A stretch of 64,000 nucleotides of DNA from Arachis hypogaea (taxonomy: Eukaryota; Streptophyta; Magnoliopsida; Fabales; Fabaceae): positions 10,842,810-10,906,809 of the forward strand of contig NC_092051.1 in NCBI RefSeq assembly GCF_003086295.3, in the 5' to 3' direction. Under the pieces are notes generated by a model that was not told the DNA's origin, did no database searches, and saw only the letters and a program-made list of their open reading frames with translations. The position numbers and the translations under genes were made by a program. Positions 46,507 through 59,120 of the stretch are shown piece by piece (position 1 is the first letter of the stretch; every line of letters begins with the position of its first letter).

Positions 46507-49500
46507 ATGGCTGACGTACCGCCTCCGTCACTGTCCGAACTCATGCGAATGGTAGCTGAGCTACAACAAGCTAATCAACGGATGGCTGACGAGAACCAAA
46601 TAATGTCTGCTCAAATTGCTGAGCTAAATCATGCTCGGATCGAACACAATGATGCTCACCGCCAACAGGCGGAAGACGAGGAACATCAATCCCAACCGAC
46701 TCATGTTTCGGAAACCGCTCAACATGAAGAGCAGCAGCCCGAAGACGAGAAAGAAGAATCCGAGGACCTTGTAGGCCCCTTTACAGAAGAAGTAATGAAC
46801 TTCGAACTGCCGAAGAGGTTCACTCTGCCGTTGACCCTCACGCCTTATGATGGACTCGGAGATCCGAGGAAGTTCATAAAGAAATTCCGATCAATAACGA
46901 TCGTCAATGGTGCATCAGATACAGTCTTATGTCGTTGTTTTCCGAATTATTTAGACGGTCCTGCACTTGATTGGTTGTGTGCTTTGCCTGCAGGTTCCAT
47001 TTCACGCTTTCACCAACTGGCGAAGTTATTTGAAGAACATTTCGCCGGATCTGCAATATACTTGCACGACTCCGATTACCTGAACACCATCAAGCAAGGA
47101 CCAAACGAAAGCCTAAAGGACTATATGACTCGCTTTACCAAAGTCGCAATCAGCATACCAGATCTCCACCCCGAGGTCCATCTGCATGCAATTAAAAGCG
47201 GCCTCCGACCCGGGAAATTCCAGGAGACGATCGCAGTGGCAAAACCAAAGACTCTAGCAGAATTTCGAGAGAAAGCAAAAGGACAAATTGACATCGAGGA
47301 ACTCAGACAAGCTCGGAAATCTGACAAGTCACACTTCCGCGAAGAAGATAAGAACTCAACCACTAAGAAAAGTTTTAAACTAACACCTCGATTTGATTCT
47401 TATACGCAGTTTAACACTAAAAGGGAAGACATAATCAAGGAGATCCTGAACTCCAAATTAATCAAGCCACCAAGAAAGGCCGGCACATACCAGGATGCAA
47501 AGCATGTAGACAGATCAAAGTACTGCGCTTTCCACCAAAAACACGGCCACAATACCGATGATTGTGTGGTCGCCAAAGATCTCTTAGAACGACTAGCAAG
47601 ACAAGGCCACCTAGACAAATACATTGGGGGTCACATCCAAAAACGCGGCCCCAGTTCCACAACAAACGACCTCTCTGAACAACACCGAGGAAAAGAAAAG
47701 GCATCCTCAAACCAATATGAAAGACCACGAGGTATAATCAATTGTATTTCAGGAGGATACGCAAGTGGGGGATACTCAAACTCGGCAAGGAAAAGGTCAT
47801 TCAGAGAAATATGCTCGGTAGAAGGACCAAAGGAAGATGTAGCAATCAATAACCCACAACCAGAGGTCACCTTCACACAGGCCGACTTTAACTCCAACAT
47901 ACAAAATTTGGACGACCCTGTGGTAATCACCCTCCAGCTAGGGGATCTGTTAGTGAAAAAAGTACTCCTGGATCCCGGGAGCAGTGCCGATGTTCTGTTT
48001 TACTCAACATTTCAAAAGATGAAGCTCAGCGACAACATGCTACAGTCCACAGGAGGAGACTTAGTCGGATTCTCGGGAGAACGCGTTCCAATACTCGGAT
48101 CAGTGTGGTTACAAACCACACTGGGTGAGCATCCTCTTTCAAAAACTAATGATATTCAATATCTAGTAGTTGACTGTTTCAGCCCATATAACCTTATCCT
48201 TGGCCGACCTTTTTTAAATAAGTTCGGCGCCATTGTCTCTACCGTCCATCTCTGTGTAAAGTTTCCATTGCAGGATGATCAGGTTGCAACAATCCATGGA
48301 GATCATAAAGAGGCCCGACAGTGTTATAACACCAGCATGAAGTTCCAAAACCGCTCAACACAACAAGTCAACAATGTCGAACTCAAGCAAAACGAAGACA
48401 CACTAGCTGACCTCGACCCAAGAGCCGATTTTCTCGAGCGACCAAAACCATCCGATGACCTGCAAAAAGTGTATTTTAATAATGACCCTAACAAATTTAC
48501 ATATGTAGGTACATCAATCAACCCAGCTGAGTTACAGGCCATAAAAACGTTTCTACAAGAAAACGCCGAGCTTTTCGCCTGGAAACCTGCAGACATGCCC
48601 GGCATCGATCCACAAATCATCAGTCATAAGCTAGCAATAAACTCGGCAGTCCGACCAGTACAGCAGAAGAAACGAAAACTCGGCGAAGAAAAGAGGAGAG
48701 CATCCCTAGAAGAAACACAAAAACTCCTCAACGCTGAATTTATCAAAGAGATCAGATTCACTACATGGCTAGCCAATGTGGTAATGGTAAGGAAACAAAA
48801 CGGTAAGTGGCGCATGTGCGTCGATTTCACCGATTTAAACAAGGCATGCCCAAAGGATTCTTACCCCCTACCATCCGTAGACTCTTTAGTAGACAATGCA
48901 TCAGGTTACGCTACTTTAAGTTTTATGGATGCGTATTCAGGGTATAATCAAATACTCATGCACCCCTCCGATAAAGATAAAATAGCTTTTATCACTTATT
49001 TCGGTAACTATTGTTATAAAGTTATGCCATTTGGATTAAAGAACGCAGGTGCAACTTATCAACGCCTTATGGATAAAGTGTTCGCCAAACAAATCGGCAG
49101 AAACATGGAAGTTTATGTCGATGATATGGTCGCCAAAACAAAAACCGGACATAATCACATCAACGACCTTACAGAAATATTCGGCCAGATCCGCCAGTAC
49201 AACATGGCCTCAACCCCGAGAAATGTGCCTTTGCCGTTCAAGGGGGTAAGTTTTTAGGTTTTTTACTAACGTGCAGGGGAATAGAGGCAAACCCAAACAA
49301 ATGCCGAGCAGTGCTGGACATGGCCAGCCCCAAAACAGTAAAAGAAGTTCAGCGTCTCACAGGACGCCTTGCCGCACTTTCCAGATTTGTTCCCTGTTTA
49401 GCTTCAACTTCTATTCCCTTTTTCCAAACAATTAAAAAGAAAAACAGATTTGAATGGAACGACGATTGTGAGAAAGCATTTTCCAAATTAAAAACAACTC

Positions 49501-51631
49501 TCTCACAACCGCCAATTTTACAAAAACCCCTACAAGGGGAGGACTTATTTCTATATCTGTCAGTCACTGACTGGGCGATAAGCTCGGCCCTTGTATCAGA
49601 AAGAAACAAAGTGCAACATCCGATATACTTCGTCAGCAAAACCCTCCAACATGCCGAGCTCAATTACCCAAGGATTGAGAAGCTCGCACTGGCACTAATA
49701 TTCTCGGCACGACGTCTCCGACCTTACTTCCAGAGCCACGTTATCTACGTCAGAACAGATCACCCACTAAGACAAGTGTTACACAAACCAGAAATCGCAG
49801 GACGACTCATAAAGTGGGCAGTCGAACTGTCTGAGTTCGATATCAGATACCAATCCAGAGGACCGATCAAGTCACAATTTTTAGCAGATTTCATCGCCGA
49901 GTTTACTACACCATCCGAAGAAGATCATGCAAAACAATGGATCTTATATGTCGACGGATCTTCCAATAATGGAGGCTGTGGAGTAGGAATACGTCTGGAA
50001 GCCGAGGACGGATTCATACTTGAACACTCAATACACTTCGCTTTCAAAGCCAGCAATAACCAATCCGAGTATGAAGCACTGCTCGCTGGACTCCGACTCT
50101 GTTTAGATCTCCAAATCTCGACGATCAAGGTATATTGTGATTCTTTGTTAGTAGTACAGCAGGTAAACGACCTTTTCCAGGTAAAAGATCTTCTACTCTC
50201 TAAATACCTGCTATTAGTCAAAAAATTATTAAAAAAATTTGTCAAATTTGAAATAGAACATATACCACGCGAACAAAATCAAAGGGCAGATATCTTATCA
50301 AAGCTCGGCAGCACACAATCCGAGTTATCCACACTGCAACAATTCACAATAACATCACCCACTGTTACTCTGACAAATGTGTTAAGTGTTACACAGGTAA
50401 AAGATTGGAGGGACGACTTTATACACTATTTACAAACAGGTAATATACCAGAAGGGGTCGAGAACGATAAAAAGTTCCGACGGCAAGCATCTTCCTTCAC
50501 AATACTCAACGGAACATTATATTGACGTGGATATACTCGCCCCCTACTAAAATGCCTCAACAAGCCAGAAGCTGACATAGCATTAGCAGAAGCACATGAA
50601 GGAATCTGTGGCACACATACAGGAGCTCGGAGCCTAGCATCAAAAATCCTCCGAGCTGGATTCTTCTGGCCGACGTTGAAACAGGACAGCCAACAAAAAA
50701 TCAGGACATGCCAGAATTGCCAAAAACACGCACCACTGATACATATACCTGCCGAGCAAATGCATCATTCAGAAATCAGCTGGCCATTTAACCAATAGGG
50801 TTTGGATATACTCGGGCCGTTTCCTACGGCACCGGGCCAGGTAAAATTTCTTATTGTCGGCATTGATTATTTCTCCAAATGGGTGGAAGCCCAACCTTTA
50901 GCAAGAATAACATCTCAACAAATGATTTCTTTCGTTTGGAAAAACATTATTTGCCGATTTGGCATACCTCAACATATCACAACTGACAACGGTCGCCAGT
51001 TTGCCGACCAAAGTTTCAATCTTTCTTGCAGAATCTCAAAATAAACCAACACTTCGCCTCCGTTGAACACCCTCAAACGAACGGACTAGCAGAGGCTGCA
51101 AATAAGGTCATCCTGCATGCACTAAAAAAGAAACTAGATGACGCCAAAGGACTCTGGGCCGAACTAATTCCTGAAGTCCTTTGGGGATACAACACCACCC
51201 CACAAACATCAACAAAAGAAACGCCATTCAGACTGGTATATGGATCGGAAGCCATGATCCCCCTCGAGATCTCCCAGAACTCAATCCGAACTTACATGGA
51301 CAACCAAGACGAAGCTCGGAAATCCGAGCTCGACATCATTGAAGAAATCAGAGACATCGCCGCCTTGAAGCAACGCGCGGCGCAGCAAGTAATTGCTCGA
51401 CAGTACAACAAGTCGGTCAAAAGCAGATCATTCGTGAAAGGAGGCTTAGTCCTCCGCAAGACCGAAACTGCTCGGAAACCACCAAAACATGGAAAGCTCG
51501 CAGCCAATTGGGACGGTCCATACCGAGTATCAAACGTACTCGGTCAAGGAGCGTACAAGCTAGAATCCTTAGATGGTAAACTCATGCCTAGTACATGGAA
51601 TGTGTCTTCCTTAAAGAAATTTTATAGTTAA
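46507..51631 (+). pseudogene. gag-pol of element 2: two frameshifts and two stops
   Basis: The ATG at 46507 (MADVPPPSLSELMRM) opens gag. A helical N-terminus is followed by capsid (about 46800-47300, with FPNYLDGPALDWL) and a knuckle-like CAFHQKHGHNTDDC (about 47524). Protease has LLDPGSSADVLF (about 47965). RT has MCVDFTDLNKACPKDSY and YVDDM (about 49110). A single-base frameshift near 49206 ends the first frame at 49257. RNase H has YVDGSSNNGGCG (about 49948). A TGA at 50523-50525 precedes the integrase zinc region (H..H..CQNC, about 50600-50725). A TAG at 50796-50798 precedes the core (GLDILGPFP, TTDNGRQF). A frameshift near 51012 precedes HPQTNGLAEAANK and the C-terminus ending LKKFYS. 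Each lesion is a single-base or two-base event, so decay is recent. Confidence 0.93.
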
Positions 51632-52069
51632 AAGACAGGGACAGGCTTGTACTCTTTTTCCTACTACCAAGATTTTATCCCAAAGGGTTTTGCTTGGAGA
51701 GGTTTTAACGAGGCTAGCCTACCTGCACCTTTGTATTCAAAAGGTTCATAAAACTCCGAATATATAGGAGACAAATATTATCTTCTTTATCAAATAACTA
51801 TACGACTAGTATTGTCGATCAAATATAACCCTATCAAACACAGCTCAGACAAAGCCCAATACATGTCTAAGCTACAACCTGCCATAATCAGATAACCACA
51901 CCAACAAAAATAGCAATAAGCTCGGAACACTTTCCGGCAAATATCAAACAGCTTTTATAAAAAGCATCACATTCAAAATTCAAACAAGTCAAATTCAACA
52001 AAGTTCAAACAAAACTAACTAACTATCACATATGCAAAATAAATTCAAACATGTTTCTAACAGAACACA
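51632..52069. other. Spacer between convergent 3' ends in element 2
   Basis: 438 bp between the end of integrase (plus) and the end of the antisense gene (minus). No ORF. It probably holds both 3' UTRs and both polyadenylation signals. Confidence 0.6.
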
Positions 52070-53848
52070 TTAAACATTATCGGCTTCATCTTCTGCATCG
52101 CCATCATCTTCGATCAGTTGACCATCTCGAACTATTTTTCCAGGATCCATACCAGAAAGATCGGCATCTGGAACCAAAAACTTAACCTGCAACCTCGCCC
52201 TTTCAAAACCTTCAACAAAAGAATCTAATATCTCATCCGCCTTTTTCTTCTCCATCTCCTTAAATTGAGCAGTAACCTCAATCAAACGAGTTTGTATGTT
52301 CACCAGATCACTTTCCTTTTTCTTCAAATCTTCCACATCTCTCGAGTAACTTTCTTTAGTCTCCTTCAACAACTTCTCGGTCTCAGTCAAACGAGCTTGA
52401 AGTTCAGCAGCAACACTCTTACTCTTCACCAACTCCTCCTTCAAAACAGAAACCTCTCCTTTCTCTGCAGCAACCCTCTTATTTTTTAACTCTTGGCTAC
52501 GCCCAAGACTTGCAAGACGAAGACCAACAACCTAAAGAAAGAAATAATACCAAAACTAATAAGACTCCCAGAGGAAGAGCAAAGAAAAAACAAGTAAAAT
52601 CATTACTTGCATATACTGCCCAATAGCCATGTCCCCGACTTCCTTTGTAAGAGTAACGTCAGCCGACGACTGACAATACTCGTCCACCACAGCCATATAG
52701 GGATACTCCTTTCCCCACACCAAAAATGCCTCACTTTGTTCCGAAATTTCATGAAGCCTTTTTTGATTGCCCATAAAAGCCTGTATCTCTTCAAGAGGAA
52801 CCCCTATCTCCTTATCGTCAGAATCATCCGACAAATCAATAAGGTCGGATTTCTTTCTCTTCTTCGCAATCACCTTCCTCCGACCTTGACGAGGCTGCGT
52901 AACCTCGCCGACACCAGCAACTTTCTCAGCATTAGACGACGATACCTCCTTCTCCAGATTCTTATTCTTGAAACGCGTCCTCAAAGACGCAGCTGAAACA
53001 CCAGGATATTTACCACCTGTGAAAACAACAAACACATCAGACATACGACAAGAAGCAATAAACACCTTATAAAAACCCTATGACTCACCCAAATAGGCTA
53101 CCACAGCATCTTTATCCTCCTCCCACTTCAGAAGCTCATACATTGAAATTAAGTCTCCCCGACCGATATTTTCAACAAGAAACTCAATCACACAAATGTT
53201 CCTCGGGGAAATAACCTCAGGACCGAGTATATTCTGAGGTTCCGAGCACCAATACAATGGGAACTTCTCAGCCAGATTTTCATCCACAAAAAACAGAAAA
53301 TCTTTTTCCAAAGCCCTAACCTTTAAATACATCTCTTTAAAATCTTTAAAAGAGGATTTGTACAATTTGAAAATGCCAAAACCAGGGGTGCTATTGAAGT
53401 TTATCCAACCACCTTTCCACACCCCTTTGGCTTGAAATAAAGAAAAGAAAAGGTCAACAGATGGCACCACTTCCAGAAACTCCATTAAAATTTCAAACGA
53501 ACGGAGAAACGCCCACCCATTGGGATGAAGCTGCGACGGAGCACAGTTTAACTGCCTCAAGACTTGACATTCGAAATCAGTGAAAGGTAATCTAACTCTC
53601 AACTCCTCAAGAACACAGCTGTGCATATAGAAAAATTCAAAGCCTCTGCCCCGGTGATAAACCCTATCATTAACACTACAGGGCAGCAACTCAACCCCAA
53701 CCCCAGAATTCCGCCTCACCACCCTACTAGCATCTACTTCCTTAACAGCAGCTTCATCACAGAACAATGACACCCGAGACCTCACGTCATCCCCCACCCA
53801 GTCATAAGACCAGTCTATTTCACCTTTCTTCTCCTTCTCAAACCCCAT
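52070..53848 (-). CDS. Intact antisense gene of element 2, three exons, 543 aa
   Basis: Exons on the minus strand: 53848-53089, 53016-52607 and 52531-52070, total 1632 nt with one stop. Introns are 72 bp (GTGAGT...TTTTCACAG, phase 1) and 75 bp (GTAATG...TTTCTTTAG, phase 0). I chose the ATG at 53848 (MGFEKEKKGEIDWSYDWVG); one 24 codons upstream at 53920 is possible. Residues 1-253 hold LPFTDF, APSQLHPNGW and FPLYW, shared with element 1's antisense gene. Exon 2 has a basic patch KKRKK (305-309) then DLIDLSDDSDD (311-321), like a nuclear signal plus SUMO-interaction motif. Exon 3 (391-543) is a coiled coil with an acidic tail. Similar antisense ORFs are known in Tat-group plant retrotransposons, but their function is unknown. 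No upstream TATA box is identified. Confidence 0.85.
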
Positions 53849-54272
53849 TAGAAACAGTAAACAAACATGCAACCAAGAAATACAAAGAGTTGAGAGAAGA
53901 AACGAATTAGAAGAACACAAACATGACCATACCTCTCTTGCTCATTCTCCAGACAAGAAGCAGAAAACCAAAAACGCCCAAAATTCCAATCAGCAAAAAC
54001 AATTAATCACAACCAAAAAACGTTCCAAATATCAAAACTCCCTCAGTCACATCAAACGACGAAAGGAGCATTGGAAAACATCAAAACATTAATGAAGCAC
54101 CCACTCCTTCTCTCTCCTGAACAAAAAACACGCACAATTTTCCACGTGGCGCAAACGGGAAGTTACTTTAATGAAGTACGTTGAACTGGGGGCTCACTCA
54201 GTAACCCACTTAACTGAGTTATAACTCATTACAAAAGCTCAACCTGCTTCATTAAAAAACTTTCCTCAGGCT
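53849..54272 (-). promoter_or_regulatory. Upstream region of the element 2 antisense gene
   Basis: This DNA lies between the antisense start codon and the PPT/3' LTR. It is the only place inside the element for an antisense promoter unless the LTR itself acts in reverse. I see no unambiguous TATA box. In element 1 the corresponding region was invaded by a MITE. Confidence 0.4.
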
Positions 54273-54286
54273 AAGCTTGGGGGCTA
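54273..54286 (+). other. Polypurine tract of element 2
   Basis: AAGCTTGGGGGCTA ends directly before the TG of the 3' LTR, the normal place for plus-strand priming. Confidence 0.75.
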
Positions 54287-54736
54287 TGATATGGTCACCA
54301 TTAATACAAGCTATAACTCGGCCTCATAACCGTTACTGACCATCACCATAACTCGCCATTTTGCCGTTATTGCTCGGCCCTTATGAGCTATAACTCGGTG
54401 GCGTTAATATTACCATAACCGACGTCCCAAACGGAAAGATAAAATCGGTTACGAAACCGATTTTATTACCTACAATATAACGGACGAACATATTTCTATA
54501 AAAGGAAGGTAAAATGTCTTTTCTAGACAGATCTTTTAGCTTAACTTAACACCATAACTGACTTAAGCATTGGAGTGTCTTTGCAGGTACACTCCACTCC
54601 CTTTGTATTGCTCGTACCTTCACATCTACAACGAACATAAAGAACTCGGACTTTGAGGAGCGGACGCCTGACCTTATAGCACATAGCTCGGCTAGTCTCG
54701 AGGAGTTGAAGCCGACCTATTTTCCAGGCAAGATCA
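54287..54736 (+). repeat. 3' LTR of element 2
   Basis: 450 bp, starting TGATATGG and ending AAGATCA, followed by the ATAAT duplication. It differs from the 5' LTR at seven positions. Confidence 0.95.
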
Positions 54737-55126
54737 ATAATCTTTTTTGAGTTGAACTTTAGTTTATATTAGATATCGATCAGTAATACAAATTCTCTTT
54801 GTTCTTTTTTTAAAGTTTGAGTTGAAACACAGTTGTAAATGGATTTTCCAAAGAATCACATTGAGAGTAAACTTATGCTCTTAAATTAATCGCTTCAAAG
54901 AATCACATTGGCTTATACGAATTTAAACTTTATCTATAGCATATATTATATTTTTCAACTCAATTACTTAAAAATATGTTGTGTTTTTGTTTGTTGCCCT
55001 TCTATATGATTTGAATAAAAATAAAATAAAATAAAATAATCCTAAACTCTACTTGTGAATGAATGAACCTTTTAATTTACATGACTATGTTAAATACCAA
55101 AAACACTTTAGGTGAAATTCAATTTT
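54737..55126. other. Intergenic, right flank of element 2
   Basis: It begins with the ATAAT duplication and contains AGATATCGATCAGTAATAC (about 54771), the partner of the repeat at about 45929. From 55041 a segment (CTACTTGTGAAT ... AGGTGAAATTCAATTTT) begins that recurs at about 55408-55500. Confidence 0.5.
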
Positions 55127-55280
55127 TCTTTCGTTTTTTTTATCACCGTTGGATGCATATCTTCAGTGTAGTGTTTTTGGAAAATCCTCACCTTTCATTA
55201 TGTTGTCCTGTTTTTGGACATATTTGTATTTTATTTTTCAATAATTAATGAAATATAACCTACTATCTTTGAAAAAAAAA
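55127..55280 (+). mobile_element. 5'-truncated LINE or retro-insertion with poly(A) and 25-bp target duplication
   Basis: The 154-bp insert starts TCTTTCG and ends in about 9 A. It is flanked by a perfect 25-bp direct repeat (55102-55126 and 55281-55305; AACACTTTAGG ... CAATTTT). Long perfect duplications with a 3' A-tail are hallmarks of target-primed reverse transcription. The insert looks like a LINE 3' UTR (AATAATTAATGAAAT near the tail), but no coding part is present. Confidence 0.8.
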
Positions 55281-58200
55281 AACACTTTAGGTGAAATTCA
55301 ATTTTAAACTATTACTTATGAACCATTTAATTTAATTTCTATCTGGTAAGGTCTCCAGTACATAGATAATTAAGCTAAGAATACTGCAGGCTAATAAAAA
55401 AAACCTTAAACCCTACTTGTGAATTGAAGAACCCTTTAATTTATATGACTAAGTTAAACACTGTAAACACTAACAAATTATTTAGGTGAAATTCAATTTT
55501 AAGCCATCATATATCTATTTAATTAAAAAGTTATGATACTTATGATATCTCAGTTCTTGTTATTATAAACAGTAAATTAACCCGAGTAATAACGTATAAC
55601 ATTATTGTTAAATAATGATAATAGTTGTGAAAGAGAGATGAACTTTTTTTTTTTTTTTAATGATCATATCAGAAATGCAATAGAAAGTTTCCCGACCTAA
55701 ATGAACACGAGTTGCTTAATTTAGTATTTCCTTACAAAATTAGATAGACTCACATGGTCGAAACACGTTAGGTTTTGATCAGCTTCATCAAGTTTGCTAA
55801 TAATTCAGAAGTAAAAAATGTGACAATAAATTCTCAATATTATATACCACTATATCTACTGATCAAAATATAGCACAAAAACTTGATAATACCAAATCAA
55901 GATTCTTGCTCTAATGAACAAAGCTAAAAAAATAGCAAGTTTCAAAAATATCAATAATTTAATAACTATTTAAGGCTTTTTCAACTATCATCATCGATCA
56001 CCAGCCATAATCTATATCATACATCAAATATATTAAGATTTTCCTAACTGCACGAATCATGACAATGTAGCAACCACGGCCATAAAGAGCAATCATCAGT
56101 TAGTTTGCATTTTGCAATATTTTCTCAAAAAAAAAAGGTGAAACTAGCTTCAAATGTACTCAATCGTGTCAAGCTTAAGTAAGTTTTATATCAAGAAAAG
56201 CTAAAGAATTTCTTTTATACTATTAGAAACAAAAGATGTTTACTTCGTTTTTTGGGAGTTAGAAAATTAAGTGCACCGAAAAAAAAAATTCAGACTAAGA
56301 CAGTAATTGAAGGAAACCAAACAAAATTTTGAACACCCACTTATTAAAAAACATGCAATCATGCAGTTAGAAATATAATCACAACTACAAACACCACAAC
56401 TAAAACACAAGCATAACAATCACGGAAACAATGCATTAAGATTTATTCTCAACCATAAAGGGTTAACCGCAATTACTTAATCAAAATACTATATGATCAT
56501 AGATGCACTTTGGGGCGTTTGTAAAAGAATTATAAAAGCATAATATCCAAATACATTGATAGAGTAAATAATAAATATCACACAGGAAACCAATTCACAA
56601 CCTCAACACTATTATATGAGGATAGATTGTAAAGAGAATGTTGCAATTCTAAGTTATTGTTCTTTAAGCATTTATTATTTAGTGATCATGCGAAAGTACA
56701 ATTCTAACATACCTTGCTAACATTTTTTCCTCCAAGGATCATATATCCACAATAACAAAACTAATCAAACGTCCTTCTATTTATCCAATGACAATACACT
56801 CCTTTAGTGGTGAATCTTAGTCCTCACATTGTGACTATCAACAACAAAATCTTATTCATGATTTTATAGTGGAGAGTTACATTTATAACATGCTGGCAGT
56901 ACGCCAGCACTGCATATATTTCAAGCACTATGTGAAAGACTAAAGGTACTTTGAAAATTGTTCTCAGGATGAAAGTGTATTAGCGTAAATTTGATGCTTC
57001 TTTAAAAATAACCTCAATGTCTAAACTTCATATCAAAAATTGCTTCTTATATCCGTTGTTATATAATAGAGCCAGTTATTCGTGACACATAATAAATAGT
57101 ACCGCACGAATAATATATTTAAAATATTTTAAAATATTTTAATTAATATTAATTTATATATTTTACTGTTTTTTTGAATTGGTAAATTATAGTTTATTTT
57201 AATTAAATTTATTTTTTTTAAAAATTATTATTATATAAAAATAAAATCAACTATTGAAATTACTGTTATATAATCATACTTGTCAAAATTTAGAAAAATT
57301 ATCTCAACTTAATATTCAATATATACCTAATTAATTATTTTTAAATTTAGAATTCTAAGAGCAACTCCTAACAAGTCATCTTTAGGATCAAAATAGGCTA
57401 GGATAAAACTTTACTTTCCATTAAACCACCACAAACTTTTTTCAATTTCATATTGTTATTTACAGATAAAATAAACATATATGTGTATTATTTTATACAT
57501 AATCTCAACAAATTAGACCGACTCTTTTTAGTATGACTTTGTTATAAAAAAATTATATAATTTTAATATTTTTACTATCATTATTTTATTTTTCAAGGAC
57601 TAAGACCATAAATTAGCCCAAATCTAAGAAAATCAAACCCTAATTTGCTAACCGATTCAATTTTAGTGTTTTATTGAACAGAAAATTCCTTTTGATCCAT
57701 TTATATCAGATCTCTTGATTTTTTGTTTGAAAATTGAAGTCTTCCATAGAAATTTTCAGTCCGATCATTTAATTACTCAACCAATCAAAATAACAAATAT
57801 TAGTGAGATAATCAACTTTTCCTAATACAAATAACATTCAAAATGAAGTTGGTTAATATCAAATGCAACTTTTGAGTGCTCTCGTCGATGGATTAATGCT
57901 GCAAGTTATATTTAAGATAATTGACAAACTATCACAACAAAATACAAAATAGGACTCTTTTACATATTTTTACATAGAGAAATTTGTGATGAGTAACCAT
58001 TAATTAGCTATCATCAATATTTTTAATGGTATGAGATGATATCTAATGGTATATGATTACTCATTCTTCTTTTAATGGTTAAGTGTTAGCCAGATTTTAA
58101 TAAAAATGCTAGTCCCTAAACTTTCTCTTTTCATATATCAAATCACTAACCCTAGTCTTTTGTCGAAAATTGAAATACACCCAGCATTGCCATCCAATTC

Positions 58201-59120
58201 CCAAAATAATAAATTAATAATTATCTATCCTAATTATATACACCAAAATTAATCTCATTGAAAACATAAATCTATCTAATTTGTATAAAAATTTTAAATA
58301 TTTTATTTAATAAATATAAATAAATACATTAAAAATTTAAATTTTTTATATTTTCAATAAAAAAGTTTCTTAATTTATAAACTTAACATATTAGCTAAAC
58401 TCTTTATAAAATTACAGTTATGCTAGGAAGACAAAAAAAATCATAAAAAATTTATCTTATTTAACATTTATTAATTGTTATAATAATTAATAAACATTAA
58501 ATAAAATAAATTCTTGCCATTTTTTACTAATTTATTTTGGTTACCAAATATTTCCGATAGAATTATAGTTCAATAAATCCGATTGCATAAAAACAAAACT
58601 ACGATATCTTACCGAGCAGCTTTGATACATGTTCAGGAGGACTTTTTAGTCTATATTTAATTTATTTTGTTGTTAGAATTTATTAAAAAATTTGATTTAG
58701 TTTAGTAATATTTTTAAAAAATTTAAATTTAAATCAAATCTGATATAATCCAATAAAAATAAATCTAATTTAAATTAAATTATTTTTAGATATTTAAATT
58801 TAAATTAGATATTTATAAAAATTTGACTCATTTTTAGGTTGATCTGTTAATAGCTTATTTAAAGATTCTGTTAATTATTTTGAATTAATTTGTATGAATG
58901 ACAATTTTTTTGAATTTTTTTTGAAAAATTTAGGTGTAAATAAGTGAGGTAGAATGATTCTCTTAACTGTTGCATCAGAAAATCAAATTAAAGTAGATAA
59001 TTTTTTTTTTAATTTTTCAGCTTATTTTGAGTTCCATTCCATATCAAACTTGCAAAACAAAACTATGAACATGAGCACCAAATGAACTCAGATGAAGAAT
59101 ATTAAAGTTTAGAAAAGTAT
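55281..59120. other. Intergenic, AT-rich
   Basis: No gene recognised. It contains the older direct repeat at about 55408-55500, a short GC-rich palindrome TGCTGGC-AGTAC-GCCAGCA at 56891-56909 and otherwise AT-rich sequence. Confidence 0.5.

Larger units (their letters stand above)
45988..54736 (+). mobile_element. Ty3/gypsy Tat-lineage LTR retrotransposon (element 2), young
   Basis: Two 450-bp LTRs differ at 7 positions (about 1.6%), six of them transitions. A perfect 5-bp target duplication ATAAT flanks it (45983-45987 and 54737-54741). PBS, gag-pol in gypsy order, a downstream antisense gene and a polypurine tract before the 3' LTR are all present. It matches element 1 in architecture but is not a copy of the same family. 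At plant substitution rates in common use, the LTR difference implies insertion on the order of a million years ago or less. Gag-pol is already interrupted; the antisense gene is not. Confidence 0.95.

Noticed and set aside
47121..50614. Minus-strand ORFs within element 2 gag-pol
   Set aside because: They mirror conserved sense-strand codons and have no motifs, unlike the real antisense gene at 52070-53848.
56891..56909. TGCTGGC...GCCAGCA palindrome as a regulatory site
   Set aside because: Seven-base arms in a long intergenic stretch are expected by chance and no gene is nearby.
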